Source: Serratia symbiotica (lineage in GTDB: Bacteria; Pseudomonadota; Gammaproteobacteria; Enterobacterales; Enterobacteriaceae). From it: a DNA stretch of 64,000 nt. The position numbers and the translations under genes are program-made. The notes beneath the pieces were generated by a model. The model was not told the DNA's origin and made no database searches. It worked only from the letters and a program-made list of their open reading frames with translations. Positions 20,015-31,000 of the stretch are shown here, piece by piece; within the stretch, counting starts at the first letter, position 1, and every line of letters starts with the position of its first letter. The stretch is from contig NZ_CP050855.1 in the NCBI RefSeq assembly GCF_000821185.2, positions 2,046,001 to 2,110,000 on the forward strand, given 5' to 3'.

Positions 20015-21691
20015 TTACTCGCCTTTAGCCGCTTTGAAAGCTTCAGCCATTGCGTTAGAGAAGTTGTTGCCTTCTTCCTGTTTGTGGTTAACAGTTGCGA
20101 TGGCATCTTTCTCGTCAGCTTCGTCCTTAGCACGTACAGACAGGCTTACTACGCGGTTCTTACGGTCAACGCCGGTGAACTTGGCTTCAACTTCATCACC
20201 AACGTTCAGAACCAAAGTTGCATCTTCAATGCGGTCGCGAGAGGCTTCAGATACACGCAGGTAACCTTCTACACCACCTGCTAATTCAACTGTAGCACCT
20301 TTAGCGTCAACTGCGGTGACTTTACCCGTAACAATAGTCCCTTTCTTATTAATAGACAGGTAGTTATTGAAGGGATCTTCAGCCAGTTGCTTCACGCCCA
20401 AAGAGATACGCTCGCGCTCTGCATCAACTTGCAGAACAACTGCGGCGATTTCGTCACCTTTCTTGTAATCACGAACTGCTTCTTCGCCCGCAACATTCCA
20501 AGAAATGTCAGACAGGTGAACCAGGCCGTCGATGCCACCATCCAGGCCGATGAAGATACCAAAGTCAGTAATAGACTTGATTTTACCTTCAACACGATCA
20601 CCCTTGTTGTGAGTTTCTGCGAACTGCTGCCATGGGTTAGATTTGCACTGCTTCAAGCCCAGAGAAATGCGACGACGTTCTTCATCAATGTCCAGAACCA
20701 TCACTTCCACTACATCGCCCACGTTAACAACTTTGGATGGGTGGATGTTTTTGTTGGTCCAATCCATTTCAGAAACGTGTACCAAACCTTCAACACCTTC
20801 TTCGATTTCTACGAAGCAGCCGTAATCAGTCAGGTTGGTAACACGACCTGTGAGTTTGGTGCTTTCAGGGTAACGTTTCGCGATAGCCACCCATGGATCT
20901 TCGCCCAGTTGTTTCAGGCCCAGGGAAACACGAGTACGCTCGCGGTCAAACTTCAGCACTTTAACGGTGACTTCATCACCCACATTGACGATTTCACTTG
21001 GGTGCTTAACGCGTTTCCAAGCCATATCAGTGATGTGCAGCAGGCCATCTACGCCGCCCAGATCAACGAATGCACCGTAGTCAGTGAGGTTCTTAACGAT
21101 ACCTTTAACTTCCATGCCTTCTTGCAAGTTTTCCAGCAGTTGATCGCGCTCTGCACTGTTCTCAGATTCAATAACCGCACGACGAGAAACCACAACGTTG
21201 TTACGCTTCTGATCCAGCTTGATGACTTTAAACTCAAGCTCTTTGCCTTCCAGGTGCAACGTGTCGCGTACTGGACGCACGTCAACCAGGGAACCTGGCA
21301 GGAACGCACGAATGCCGTTCAACTCGACGGTGAAGCCACCCTTAACTTTGCCGTTGATAACACCGACGACAGTTTCAGCGTCTTCATAAGCTTTTTCCAG
21401 CGTGATCCATGCTTCGTGACGCTTAGCTTTCTCACGGGAAAGCAGGGTTTCACCGAAGCCATCTTCAACAGCGTCCAGCGCAACGTCAACTTCGTCACCA
21501 ACCTGGATTTCCAGCTCGCCCTGTACGTTTTTGAATTGCTCAGCCGGGATGGCAGACTCAGACTTCAGACCAGCGTCAACCAGTACGACATCTTTATCGA
21601 TAGCAACGACAGTGCCACGAACGATGGAACCTGGACGGGTTTCGATTGTTTTCAGCGATTCTTCAAAGAGTTGAGCGAAAGATTCAGTCAT
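20015..21691 (-). CDS. rpsA: 30S ribosomal protein S1
   Basis: S1 binds mRNA leaders and brings them to the 30S subunit. Six S1 (OB-fold) repeats are visible, each with a segment such as [18 protein letters not shown] or [18 protein letters not shown]. The 558-residue length is typical (E. coli 557). Its 183-base leader before cmk is where S1 represses its own translation in E. coli. A long open frame on the opposite strand is only a shadow caused by biased codon use. Confidence 0.98.
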   Translation of the reverse strand: MTESFAQLFEESLKTIETRPGSIVRGTVVAIDKDVVLVDAGLKSESAIPAEQFKNVQGELEIQVGDEVDVALDAVEDGFGETLLSREKAKRHEAWITLEKAYEDAETVVGVINGKVKGGFTVELNGIRAFLPGSLVDVRPVRDTLHLEGKELEFKVIKLDQKRNNVVVSRRAVIESENSAERDQLLENLQEGMEVKGIVKNLTDYGAFVDLGGVDGLLHITDMAWKRVKHPSEIVNVGDEVTVKVLKFDRERTRVSLGLKQLGEDPWVAIAKRYPESTKLTGRVTNLTDYGCFVEIEEGVEGLVHVSEMDWTNKNIHPSKVVNVGDVVEVMVLDIDEERRRISLGLKQCKSNPWQQFAETHNKGDRVEGKIKSITDFGIFIGLDGGIDGLVHLSDISWNVAGEEAVRDYKKGDEIAAVVLQVDAERERISLGVKQLAEDPFNNYLSINKKGTIVTGKVTAVDAKGATVELAGGVEGYLRVSEASRDRIEDATLVLNVGDEVEAKFTGVDRKNRVVSLSVRAKDEADEKDAIATVNHKQEEGNNFSNAMAEAFKAAKGE

Positions 21692-21874
21692 GTTGTTAAT
21701 CTTCAGGATTCTTTAGTTTAACGTCCATCCAGCATCCCGCCGAATGGGGTTGTTTCACATACCCCGCCATTGGCTCCATGCCGACAGAGTTTAGGTTATA
21801 GGGGTAAATTTTACCCAATACATTGCGGTATTTCTATGAAAAATAGGGTAAAAAAACCAACAGCGCCACCACAC

Positions 21875-22564
21875 TTATTGCTGCGGTAACGCCATGACTT
21901 TCCGTACATACCCCAACGCTTGCTGGATGACTTCCCCGATCGATAAGCTGGTTGAATCCAGCACAAAGGCATCGGAAGCAGGCACCAGAGGCGCGATAGC
22001 CCGATTACGGTCACGGTCATCCCGTTCCCGTATCTCGGCTAAAAGACATTCAAAGTTAACATTAAAGCCCCTTTCCTGCAACTGTAGCCTACGGCGCTGC
22101 GCTCGCTCTTCAGCGTTGGCATCAAGGAAAATTTTAACCGGGGCATCCGGGAATACCACCGTGCCCATATCGCGGCCATCGGCAACCAGGCCAGGCTCCT
22201 CACGAAACGCGCGCTGGCGGCGTAGCAACGCCTCGCGCACCCGTGGTAACTTAGCCGCCCGCGAGGCGGTGTTGCCGACGGTTTCGGTACGGATTTCATT
22301 ACTGACGTCCTCACCTTCCAAAACCACCAGCAGCTTGCCATCCTGAGCGACAAAACAAACATCGAGATGTGCGGCCAGCGGAACCAACGCTTCCTCAGAA
22401 GTGATATCCACCTGATGATGTAACGCCGCCATCGCCAGCACACGATAGATCGCGCCAGAATCAAGCAAACGCCAACCAAGGGATTCGGCTATGGCTTTAC
22501 ACAGCGTGCCTTTGCCAGCGCCACTTGGCCCATCAACGGTTATCACCGGGGCTGTAGCCGTCAT
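21875..22564 (-). CDS. cmk: Cytidylate kinase
   Basis: Cmk phosphorylates CMP and dCMP for nucleotide and lipid synthesis. The P-loop [18 protein letters not shown] is at about residues 9-26 and the later [13 protein letters not shown] is the CMP-binding region. The 229-residue length is close to the E. coli enzyme. It lies upstream of rpsA, as in most enterobacteria. Confidence 0.96.
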   Translation of the reverse strand: MTATAPVITVDGPSGAGKGTLCKAIAESLGWRLLDSGAIYRVLAMAALHHQVDITSEEALVPLAAHLDVCFVAQDGKLLVVLEGEDVSNEIRTETVGNTASRAAKLPRVREALLRRQRAFREEPGLVADGRDMGTVVFPDAPVKIFLDANAEERAQRRRLQLQERGFNVNFECLLAEIRERDDRDRNRAIAPLVPASDAFVLDSTSLSIGEVIQQALGYVRKVMALPQQ

Positions 22565-22837
22565 TTCTCTCTCCTTCAGGTAGAAAACCTCGCAGGAACA
22601 TAGCCAGTCCTCAAATTAATATGAAGGTCTGGTTGCCAGCGCCCCTGCCGATTGCCCAATAGGGGGCAGATACTGCGGCGTATTATACGCTGCCATGCGG
22701 TGAACTGTTACCTCGGAACGGTCTGGTTGTATGAAAATAAGCGTATAACCGCGAAAAAGCATAGAAAAACAACGATTATTCGGCAATAAATACGATAAAT
22801 TCCCACCCAAGGAGCCTTGAAAGAAATGCTCTGATCG

Positions 22838-24124
22838 TTACGCCAACCGGCTGATCCGCGCTAGCTGTTCGAAATAGTCTGGGAAGGTTTTCGCGGTGCA
22901 TTGCGGGTCAAGGATGGTAACCGGTGTATCCGACAACGCTACCAGCGAAAAACACATCGCCATGCGATGATCGTTATAAGTGTCGATAGCAGCGAACTTC
23001 AGCTTAGCGGGCGGCACCACATGGATAGAGTCCTTACCTTCGTCAACCTCTGCGCCCACTTTACGCAACTCGGTGGCCATCGCCGCCAGACGGTCGGTTT
23101 CCTTCACTCGCCAGTTATAGACATTGCGCAAGGTAGTCGGCCCCTTGGCAAACAGTGCAGTGGTAGCAATGGTCATCGCTGCATCTGGAATAGAATTCAT
23201 ATCCATGTCGATGCCGCGTAGTTCACCGTAACTACACTCGATAAAATCATCGCCCCAGGTGATGCGCGCACCCATTTTTTCTAACACGTTGGCAAACTGG
23301 GTGTCACCCTGCACACTTTTGCGGCCGATACCGCTCACACGCACGGTGCCCCCTTTAATCGCCGCTGCGGCCAGGAAGTAAGAGGCTGAAGAAGCATCCC
23401 CCTCCACCAGGTAGTCGCCCGGTGAACGGTAAGTTTGACGTCCCTGAACGTGGAACACCCGATAATGGTCGTGGCTAACTTCAACGCCGAAGCTGAGCAT
23501 CAGGTGCAGCGTAATGTCGATGTAGGGTTTGGAGACCAACTCACCCTTGATATGGATCTGCGTATCCTGCGGAGCCAGCGGTGCAGTCATCAGTAACGCG
23601 GTCAAAAACTGGCTGGAGACGCTACCATCGACAGTGATATCGCCTCCCAAGAAACCGCCACGCAGGCGCACTGGCGGATAATCGGGTTGTTCCAGATAAT
23701 CAATTTGCGCGCCGCCCTGGCGCAATGCGTCCACCAAGTGGCCGATCGGACGCTCTTTCATACGCGGTTCCCCCGTCAACACCGCATCGCCATGACTCAG
23801 ACACAGCGCCGCTGCCAGTGGCCGCATCGCAGTGCCTGCATTGCCGAGGAACAATTCCAACGGCTGGTCAGCCGCCAACGGCCCGGCAGCACCGTCAACT
23901 TGGCAGACGGTGCGATCAGCGGAAAGCCGATAGTTTACGCCCAATGCCCGCAATGCATTCAGCATATGCCGCACATCGTCGCTGTCCAGCAGGTTGGTAA
24001 GCCGGGTCGTTCCCTCCGCCAGCGCCGCCAGCAGCAGGGCACGGTTGGATACACTCTTGGAACCGGGTAAGTTGACGGTGCCATTGACCAAAGCGACCGG
24101 TTGTAACGTCAGTGAATCCACCAT
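22838..24124 (-). CDS. aroA: 3-phosphoshikimate 1-carboxyvinyltransferase (EPSP synthase)
   Basis: AroA transfers an enolpyruvyl group to shikimate-3-phosphate, the step before Aro[16 protein letters not shown] and the later [14 protein letters not shown] are family signatures, and two globular halves are evident. I use ATG 24124 ([13 protein letters not shown]) because the alternative start is a TTG overlapping the GGAGAG Shine-Dalgarno sequence. The 428-residue length is right. Normally aroA follows serC closely; here repeat A has entered the 228-base gap. Confidence 0.96.
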   Translation of the reverse strand: MVDSLTLQPVALVNGTVNLPGSKSVSNRALLLAALAEGTTRLTNLLDSDDVRHMLNALRALGVNYRLSADRTVCQVDGAAGPLAADQPLELFLGNAGTAMRPLAAALCLSHGDAVLTGEPRMKERPIGHLVDALRQGGAQIDYLEQPDYPPVRLRGGFLGGDITVDGSVSSQFLTALLMTAPLAPQDTQIHIKGELVSKPYIDITLHLMLSFGVEVSHDHYRVFHVQGRQTYRSPGDYLVEGDASSASYFLAAAAIKGGTVRVSGIGRKSVQGDTQFANVLEKMGARITWGDDFIECSYGELRGIDMDMNSIPDAAMTIATTALFAKGPTTLRNVYNWRVKETDRLAAMATELRKVGAEVDEGKDSIHVVPPAKLKFAAIDTYNDHRMAMCFSLVALSDTPVTILDPQCTAKTFPDYFEQLARISRLA

Positions 24125-24234
24125 GTAAACAAAACTCTCCAAATTCTGATAAACGGAACGGCTCCGAGAATAATGCTGGAGCCGCCTTACTACACAAGGA
24201 CAATAGCGGTAAGTAGCCCACCGCTCTCAGTAAG

Positions 24235-24352
24235 TACAACCAGTATGCACAGGGACAGCGCACAGCAACCGTAGCGTACAGGGAGTCCTTGAGCAGGGTG
24301 AACCCTGCCCATGTCTAAAATGGTAAATAAAATAGCCTAATGGGATAGGTTC
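24235..24352 (+). repeat. Dispersed repeat family A, copy 2
   Basis: The repeat contains AGGGACAGCGCACAGCAACC, CGTACAGGGAGTCC, AAAATGGTAAATAAAATAGCC and the end AATGGGATAGGTTCTTA. Internally, GCAGGGTGAACCCTGC can form a short hairpin. It lies in the serC-aroA intergenic region and its terminal bases run into the serC stop codon (24353-24355), so it may affect the shared mRNA. Confidence 0.75.
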
Positions 24353-25438
24353 TTACCCGTGGCGGCGTTCAAAATCGTTCATAAAGTCGGTTAACGCCTG
24401 CACACCAGCCAGCGGCATGGCATTGTAAATAGAAGCGCGCATGCCGCCAACCACCCGGTGACCTTTCAGCGCCTGCAAGCCGATGGCTTCCGCTTCGCTG
24501 AGGAACACCTTATCCAGCGCTGGATCTGCCAACTGGAACGGCACGTTCATCCAGGAACGGTTGGCGCGCGCCACCTGGCTGTGGTAGAAATCGGAGTTAT
24601 CGATGGTGGCGTACAGCAGTTCAGCCTTGGCCTGATTGCGCTTTTGCATCTCCATCAGGCCACCCTGCTCTTTCAGCCATTTGAACACCAGGCCGGAAAG
24701 ATACCAAGCAAAGGTCGGTGGGGTGTTGAACATCGAATCGTTCTCGGCCAGCACGGTGTAATCGAGAATCGACGGCACTTCACGGCGAGCCTTACCCAGT
24801 AGATCTTCACGTACGATCACCAGCGTCAGGCCAGCAGGGCCGATATTTTTCTGCGCGCCGGCGTAAATCACACCGAAACGGTGCACCTCCAGCGGGCGAG
24901 ACAAAATGGTCGAGGAGTAATCGCCGATCACCACTTTGTCACCGAAGTCCGGTATTTCATCTATAGCCACGCCGTCGATGGTTTCATTGGGGCAGTAGTG
25001 GACATAAGCCGCGCCATCGCTGAGCGGCCACTCTTTCATCGGTTTGATACCGCTCAGGTTACCAACATGGGTTTTCACGTCGATGACGTTCGGCGTGCAA
25101 TATTTCTGTGCTTCGTTGATTGCGCTATGCGCCCAATAGCCGCCGTCGATGTAGTCAGCGGTGGTTTTATCCCCCAGCAGGTTCTGCGGCAATGCGGCGA
25201 ACTGTGCACGAGCACCCCCATGGCAGAACAGCACTTTGTAATTAGAGGGAATTTTCAGCAGATCGCGCAGATCCTGTTCGGACTGCTGGGCAACGGCGAT
25301 AAATTCTTTACTGCGGTGGCTGATTTCCATTACCGAAGTACCCAGTCCGTGCCAGTTGCACAGTTCCTGCTCCGCGCGGCGCAACACTTCAACCGGCAGC
25401 ATTGCCGGGCCAGAGCTAAAATTATAAACCTGTGTCAT
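24353..25438 (-). CDS. serC: Phosphoserine/phosphohydroxythreonine aminotransferase
   Basis: SerC is a PLP enzyme for serine and pyridoxal phosphate synthesis. The N-terminus [16 protein letters not shown] and the PLP lysine segment [20 protein letters not shown] (about residues 190-209) are diagnostic. The 361-residue length is normal. It heads the serC-aroA pair. Its last codon is joined directly to the end of repeat A. Confidence 0.97.
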   Translation of the reverse strand: MTQVYNFSSGPAMLPVEVLRRAEQELCNWHGLGTSVMEISHRSKEFIAVAQQSEQDLRDLLKIPSNYKVLFCHGGARAQFAALPQNLLGDKTTADYIDGGYWAHSAINEAQKYCTPNVIDVKTHVGNLSGIKPMKEWPLSDGAAYVHYCPNETIDGVAIDEIPDFGDKVVIGDYSSTILSRPLEVHRFGVIYAGAQKNIGPAGLTLVIVREDLLGKARREVPSILDYTVLAENDSMFNTPPTFAWYLSGLVFKWLKEQGGLMEMQKRNQAKAELLYATIDNSDFYHSQVARANRSWMNVPFQLADPALDKVFLSEAEAIGLQALKGHRVVGGMRASIYNAMPLAGVQALTDFMNDFERRHG

Positions 25439-25579
25439 TTCCCCTCACCACTTTCACTCTATTCGCCGCAAGAAGCGGCCTGTCAAAATACACCCGAAGT
25501 TAACGCTCATGCTAACTATCCCAGCGGTTTTATCACTCAGGTTACGCGGCTGCAATGCTTATTCTTCGCTCGCAAGCTA

Positions 25580-25806
25580 GCACGGTGCGCAATAACAGGC
25601 TGTATGTATGCCCGTAAGCGGCGCTGGCGGTCATTGGAACGCACAGCAAGGCGGTGGGTGGGCCATACTAGGAGTGCCCAAATGGCCCAGCCCTTCGGGC
25701 CGCATCCCAAAAGCCGGTACTCCACATTGTTAGGCACCCTGCGCCTTGACTACCGGCTTTTGGAACTGCGACGCCGCCACGCTCAATAACCGGACACAGC
25801 CCAGGA
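25580..25806 (+). repeat. Dispersed repeat family B, copy 1
   Basis: Between serC and ycaO lies a block containing CGCTGGCGGTCATTGGAA, CGCACAGCAAGGCGGTGGG, then GGCTTTTGGAACTGCGACG and CCGCCACGCTCAATAACC, followed by GGACACAGCC. The same string order is found at 62680-62886. It has no coding character. The ends resemble a small non-autonomous element, but I could not define terminal repeats. Confidence 0.7.
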
Positions 25807-25864
25807 ATACATGGAGCTGAGGCGTAAAACCCCATATCATCACGCGTTTTAGTGCGCTTAAAAA

Positions 25865-27627
25865 GTGAAGACCCTGACGCAAACTTTTATCCTTAGCAAA
25901 GACGCCGCACTGGAAGACTCCATCACCTGTTTCCAACAAAAGCTGAGCGATTTCCGTTTTAATATCGAAGAAGCCTCGTGGCTTAACCCGATGCCACACC
26001 TCTGGTCGGTTCACATCCGTGATCGCGATTGCCCGCTGTGCTTTACTAACGGTAAAGGTGCCAGCAAAAAAGCCGTGCTGGTTTCCGCTTTAGGCGAATA
26101 CTTCGAGCGCCTGCCCACCAACTATTTCTTCGCCGATTTTTATCTGGGCCAGCAGATCGCCGAGGGCGATTTCGTGCATTACCCCAATGAAAAATGGTTC
26201 CCAATCCCCGCCGATGGCTCACTACCGGCGGGCATCCTTGACGAGCGCTTGCACGCCTTTTACGATCCAGAGCAGGAGCTGAGCGCCAGCGATCTGATCG
26301 ATTTGCAATCCGGCAATGGTGATCGCGGTATCTGCACCCTGCCGTTTATCCGCCAGTCTGACCAACAAACCGTTTATCTCCTGATGAACATCATCGGCAA
26401 CTTGTACATTTCCAATGGCATGTCTGCCGGCAACACCACTACCGAGGCTCATGTGCAGGCGTTGTCCGAGGTGTTCGAACGCTATGTGGAAAACCGTATT
26501 ATCGCGGAAACCATCAGCCTGCCGGCGATCCCTACCGAGGTGCTACAACGCTATCCAGGTGTGCTGGCAGCCATCGCCAAGCTGGAAGAAGAAAGTTTCC
26601 CGATCTTGTCTTACGACGCTTCGCTGGGTGGAAACTATCCGATGATCTGCGTGGTACGGTTCAACCCAACCAATGGCACTTGCTTTGCCTCGTTCGGTGT
26701 TCATCTCGACTTCGGCGTAGCACTGGAACGCACGGTGACCGAGTTGCTACAAGGACACAGCTTAAAAGCTCTCGACATGTTCACCGCCCCAACGTTTGAT
26801 AATGACGAAGTCGCCGAACACACTAACCTGGAAACTCACTTTATCGATTCCAGCGGCCTGATCTCTTGGGACATGTTCAAACAGGATGCGGATTACCCAT
26901 TTATTGACTGGAGCTTTAGCGGCAGCACTCAGGAAGAATTCGCCACGCTGATGCGCATTTTCGATCAGGAAGGGGCTGAAGTTTATTTTGCCGACTACCA
27001 ACACTTGGCCGTCTACGCATGCCGCATCATTGTGCCGGGTATGTCCCGGCAGAAGACCTGCTGGTGGCCAACCACAGCATGGGTGCACACCTGCGCGATA
27101 CCATGCTGACGTTGCCGGGCAGCGAATGGGAGCCGGAGGAATACCTGGCGCTGATCCAGTAGTTGGACGACGAAGGGCTGGACGATTTCACCCGTGTGCG
27201 CCAGTTGCTGGGTATTGCCAGCGGTAAAGACAATGCCTGGTACACCCTGCGCATCGGAGAATTGAAGTCGATGCTGGCGTTGGCTGGTGGCGATCGGGAT
27301 CAAGCGCTAATCGGGACTGAATGGACGCAGGACTTCAACGCTTCCGTCTGGAGCCAGGCGCGCTGCAACTATTATCGTTGCCTGCGGACTTTGCTGCTGC
27401 TGGCGCAGGAGCCTGAACGCAACCCCGTGCAGTACTATGACGCTTTGGTGAAAATGTATGGTCAGGAAGCGGTCGATGCTGCTTCTGCGGCCATCAGCGG
27501 CGAGGCACATTTCAACGAGTTGTTCGCTGTTGACAGCGATTTGAAAGCGCTACCGGCTCATCAGGCGCTATAGGCAGCCTACGAAAAGTTGCAGAAAGCC
27601 AAACGCCGCCTCTGGGCGCAGGCGTAA
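25865..27627 (+). pseudogene. ycaO: ycaO, broken by a frameshift and two stops
   Basis: YcaO-domain proteins use ATP to activate peptide backbones; E. coli YcaO assists RimO in modifying ribosomal protein S12. The first 390 codons from GTG 25865 read well (GKGASKKAVLVSALGEYFER, ISNGMSAGNTTTEAHVQALSE). Near 27045 a small deletion shifts the frame after CRIIVPGMS. The remainder (AEDLLVANHSMGAHLRDT) has a TAG around 27160 in ALIQ-LDDEG and another at 27571 before AAYEKLQKAKRRLW. The protein would lose its C-terminal third. Confidence 0.9.
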
Positions 27628-27671
27628 CCTCACTTTACTCACGCCGGTACATAGTGACCACCGGCGTTAAT

Positions 27672-27775
27672 CTTATCACCTTATTTTATTTGCCATTTTG
27701 CACCTGAGCAGTGCTCACCCTCATCACGGACTCCCTACGCACCGGTTGTTACACGCTGTTCCTGTGCAAACTGGC
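27672..27775 (-). repeat. Dispersed repeat family A, copy 3
   Basis: This is the reverse complement of copies 1 and 2: TATTTTATTTGCCATTTTGC, then CAGTGCTCACCCTCATCACG and GACTCCCTACGC. It lies just beyond the ycaO pseudogene. The GGTTCTTA end is not present in this copy. Confidence 0.65.
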
Positions 27776-27811
27776 TGCAACAATGTACGCCTGCTATCCG
27801 CTTTCTCATCT

Positions 27812-28012
27812 TCCTGAGTTCGTTCTGCTCTGGTAGGCAGGCTGATATTCATCGCCTTCGCGGCCTTTGAAGTAAGTGTAATTCTGGTCGAGGACCCATT
27901 TTGCCGCTTCGAGTTTAAACTCAGTAGTAAATGCTTTGTTCATTGGTTCACCTTTAAAATTTTGAGGTGAGCATAACACCTCAACTTAGGTGACCAAATT
28001 CAGTGTGCCACT
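27812..28012 (-). pseudogene. IS3-family OrfA remnant
   Basis: A reading frame starts at ATG 27943 with [20 protein letters not shown] and continues [16 protein letters not shown]. This is the helix-turn-helix start of an IS3 OrfA, with a frameshift after NYTY. The outer end has TGGCACACTGAATTTGGTC at about 28007-27989. The same OrfA is seen in another frame at 40841-40933, which confirms the reading. It cuts off iolE. Confidence 0.65.
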
Positions 28013-28067
28013 ACAGTCCAGGTCAGCGGGTTCAGGTCAGCGGGTTAATGCCTAAATGCACGGTCAT
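28013..28067 (-). pseudogene. iolE: iolE, only the first codons remain
   Basis: ATG 28067 with GGAGAG upstream reads MTVHLGINPLT-, then a TGA replaces the expected Trp codon of the WTNDD motif. Myo-inosose dehydratases begin with this pattern (xVRLGINPLTWTNDD). After a short duplication the sequence passes into IS3 debris. It lies 17 bases behind iolC, the order expected for an inositol operon. Confidence 0.6.
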
Positions 28068-28083
28068 GATGCTCTCCTTAATA

Positions 28084-29759
28084 TTAATGCTGCCTGCGCT
28101 CGCGCCACAGGGCGATCAGCAGCAGATAGTTGTCCTGATGCGAGCCACCAACTGCGCATCGTCGATGTCGCGTTTTAGCCAGGCCTGCGACGCTTCATCG
28201 AACAGCGTGCGACCTACTGCCCCCCCTTACTATCGAATAGTTGGCTGCGGCGTTAAAACCTTCGCACCGCACTTCCAACGGCGCATCGAACCCAAGGATC
28301 ACCACGCCACGGCAATAGGGATCGCGTTTTTCTACCAGTTCGCTCAACGCTGCCCAACCTTCGCTGCTCAGCGGCGGGAGTTTCCACCAGTCGGGATAAA
28401 TGCCCAGATTATAGAAACGCGAAATGGCTCGCAGATAGAGGTCGTCGCTACGCGGCATATCCGCCGGCAAAATTACCTCCAGCAGCATCTCAAGGCCGGA
28501 CTGGCAGCAGGCACGGTAGATCTCAGTAATCTTTCGCTCCTGCTCTAGGCGCAGAGCGTGAGCGTCTTCTGGATGAAAAAACACTAGGCACTTAACAATG
28601 TGTTCCTGCGGCCAACTAATTAGCTGCGAGCCGATATTGCCGTGCTCCATCTCCAGCGGGCGCGAGCCAGGCAGTTCAATCGGGCGGCCGATCCGCCAGC
28701 CTTCGCCAGTAATCGAGTTGAGCGCGTCCTGGCCGAAGGTTCCATCGCACAGCAACCCGGCTTTGCTTTCCAGCCCGGCACGCTGAGCTGCCTCGCGACT
28801 GGCCTGCAAAATCAACTGCTTCAGCACCGGTATGCGGTGCAAATCAGCCGCGCTTTTTATTGCCATCTCTTCCAGTTGGCTACGGTGGTCGAAGGCCATC
28901 ACGCAGAGTTCCGGTCACTGACGGCGGCGGGTTGTCACACGGTGAAGATGATTGAGGCGAATATCGAGATCTAGACGCGGAACCTGATGTTCACGCGAAA
29001 GATAATCATCCAGCTCTATTTTACTGGGCATCGCCGTGGCGCGACACCACTAGTGCTCCGCAGACATTCGCGTAGCGACAAGCCCGTTCCCAGCATTCGT
29101 CATTGAGATAGCCGCGCAGAAAACCGGACATAAACGCATCCCCCGTACCCAGCACGTTGAGCACTTCAACGCGCACACCGCTAACGTTAATGCCACTCGC
29201 CATAGAGTCCAGAATCAGCCTGGGGAATACCGAACAGCCCTGTGTGCTGCGCTTACAGACTAGCGTGGCTTCCGTTACCTGGCGCACATGTTTCAGCACG
29301 GTCAGTACTGCTTCGCGGGTGCGCGGGTGAGAGAGATGGGTACCGGTGATGGCGAGGCAGTGCGAGGAAGCAATGTATTCCTCGCTAAAATCGTCGGCAG
29401 TAATCGCCATATCCGTGCAGTTGTCACGGTAAAAAATGAGCGGAAAAGTATCACGATCTTTAATGCCTAGCAGTACTAACGCCGTCAATCGCTCGTTGTC
29501 AGTGATCAAATGACTGGTATCGCAGCCGACCTGGTTCAGCTCTTCACGCAGAAAACGCCCCATATGTTCGTCGCCAATGTGCGCCAACCTTGAGGACTTC
29601 AGCCCCTGCCGTGCAAGTGCCGTAGGCCACGTTTCCCGAAGAGCCGCCGAGATAACGAGCAAAGCTGCTGGCATCCTCTAGCCGCGCGCCAATCTGTTGG
29701 CTGTAGAGACCTACCGCGATCCGCCCCATACAAATCAGATCCAACTGCTTTTGTTTCAT
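28084..29759 (-). pseudogene. iolC: iolC: 5-dehydro-2-deoxygluconokinase with DUF2090 domain, frameshifted
   Basis: The start (MKQKQLDLICMGRIAVGLYS at 29759) is the PfkB-family sugar kinase. The frame shifts near 29610, resumes at ARQGLKSSRLAHIGDEHMG and reaches the GTGD catalytic motif (VLGTGDAFMSGF). A further break lies near 28980-29020. The DUF2090 C-terminal domain then runs from MMAFDHRSQLEEM at 28902 to about 28230, where another shift occurs. The end (DEASQAWLKRDIDDAQLVAR to WRERRQH) also needs a one-base correction. At least three frameshifts make it non-functional. Confidence 0.85.
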
Positions 29760-29768
29760 GCTTCGTTC

Positions 29769-30902
29769 TCAGACAACGTCAGATACGTTTACCCATCGCC
29801 CCTGTTGGTGAGATAGGGCTATAGCATTGAGGATGCGCGAGACTTTCCAGCCCTCTGCAAAATCTGGCCACAGCGGCACGTCGGCGGCGATGCCGTTGAT
29901 CAGATCGCGCACTTCCACCGTTTTTTGATCGTTAAATCCGATCCCATGCCCTGCGCCCATGCAGAACGAGCCGTAATCAGGGTGAGCCGGGCCAACCAGC
30001 AGAGTTCGGAATCCCTGGCGCTCTTCAGGATCGCTTTGCAGATAAAGCTTTAGTTCCGCCATGCGCTCCTGAGTAAAGCTCATTGCGCCTTTGGTGCCAG
30101 TGATCGCCCACGTCAGCCCCATTTTTCTGCCGCTGGCAACACGCGAGGTTTCAATCATGCCATGCGCACCGCCCTCAAAGCGCACCATGGCATGGGCCTG
30201 ATCCTCATTTTCTACCGCAATATTTTCGCTACTGCCAGCGGAAGCCGGGCGCTGCGGCACCACAATTTTCAGATCGCCACAAACCTCGCGAATATCACCA
30301 ACCAAGTACTGCGCCATGTTGACGATGTGCGCCGCCAGATCGCCTAGCGCGCCCAGACCGGCCATCTCTTTGAAACAGTGCCAGTGGATCGGCACAAGAG
30401 GATCCGCCATATAGTCTTCGTTATGGGTACCGTAAAAGTGGATCACTTCGCCGATCTCGCCGCGCTTGATGATCTGTTTTGCCAACTGCGCAGTCGGGTT
30501 CTTTATATAGTTGAAGCCAACCAGCGTTTTTACCCCAGCAAGCTCGGCCGCATCTACCATCAACCTTGCATCGCGGGCGTTGAGCGCCAGCGGTTTTTCC
30601 GAATAGACGTGCTTGCCGTGGCGAATCGCCTCCAGCGCCATCTCTTTATGCAGATGGTTCGGGGAACAGATATCCACTACATCGATATTTGGATCGGCCA
30701 CCAGCTCGCGCCAATCGCCAGTAGAGCGTTTAAAGCGGAAGGCTGCGGCACGTTTTGCCGCAAGCTCTGGGGTTACCTCCGCCACCATTTCGCATACCAG
30801 TTCACCTTGTAGATCAAATACCGTTGGTGCCTGAGCGTAGGCAATGGCGTGAGCTTTGCCAATGTAGCCAGTGCCGATTAAACCAATTCTGACCTGTTTC
30901 AT
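29769..30902 (-). CDS. Gfo/Idh/MocA family oxidoreductase in the inositol cluster
   Basis: This NAD(P)-dependent sugar or cyclitol dehydrogenase of 377 residues has the Rossmann motif GLIGTGYIGKAHA (residues 7-19), SEKPLALN near residue 100 (catalytic Lys) and GDLAAHIVNMAQYL near 200. The context with iolG, iolC and an inositol-type ABC transporter suggests an inositol isomer, such as scyllo- or chiro-inositol, as substrate. This is inferred from the neighbourhood only. Unlike iolG and iolC it is intact. Confidence 0.8.
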   Translation of the reverse strand: MKQVRIGLIGTGYIGKAHAIAYAQAPTVFDLQGELVCEMVAEVTPELAAKRAAAFRFKRSTGDWRELVADPNIDVVDICSPNHLHKEMALEAIRHGKHVYSEKPLALNARDARLMVDAAELAGVKTLVGFNYIKNPTAQLAKQIIKRGEIGEVIHFYGTHNEDYMADPLVPIHWHCFKEMAGLGALGDLAAHIVNMAQYLVGDIREVCGDLKIVVPQRPASAGSSENIAVENEDQAHAMVRFEGGAHGMIETSRVASGRKMGLTWAITGTKGAMSFTQERMAELKLYLQSDPEERQGFRTLLVGPAHPDYGSFCMGAGHGIGFNDQKTVEVRDLINGIAADVPLWPDFAEGWKVSRILNAIALSHQQGRWVNVSDVV

Positions 30903-31000
30903 CTGCTATTCCTGAATTCGTAAACTGATCCTCCCCCCATATCTCTTCCCCAAAGAGAGAGAGGGAGAAAAAAGTTGTTAACCTGAGGGCGAAATTCACC

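Noticed and set aside
20387..21721. A 444-codon open frame on the + strand opposite rpsA
   Set aside because: It mirrors the strongly biased codons of rpsA, has no ribosome site or homology, and its composition (many Phe, Asn, Gln) is that of an antisense shadow.
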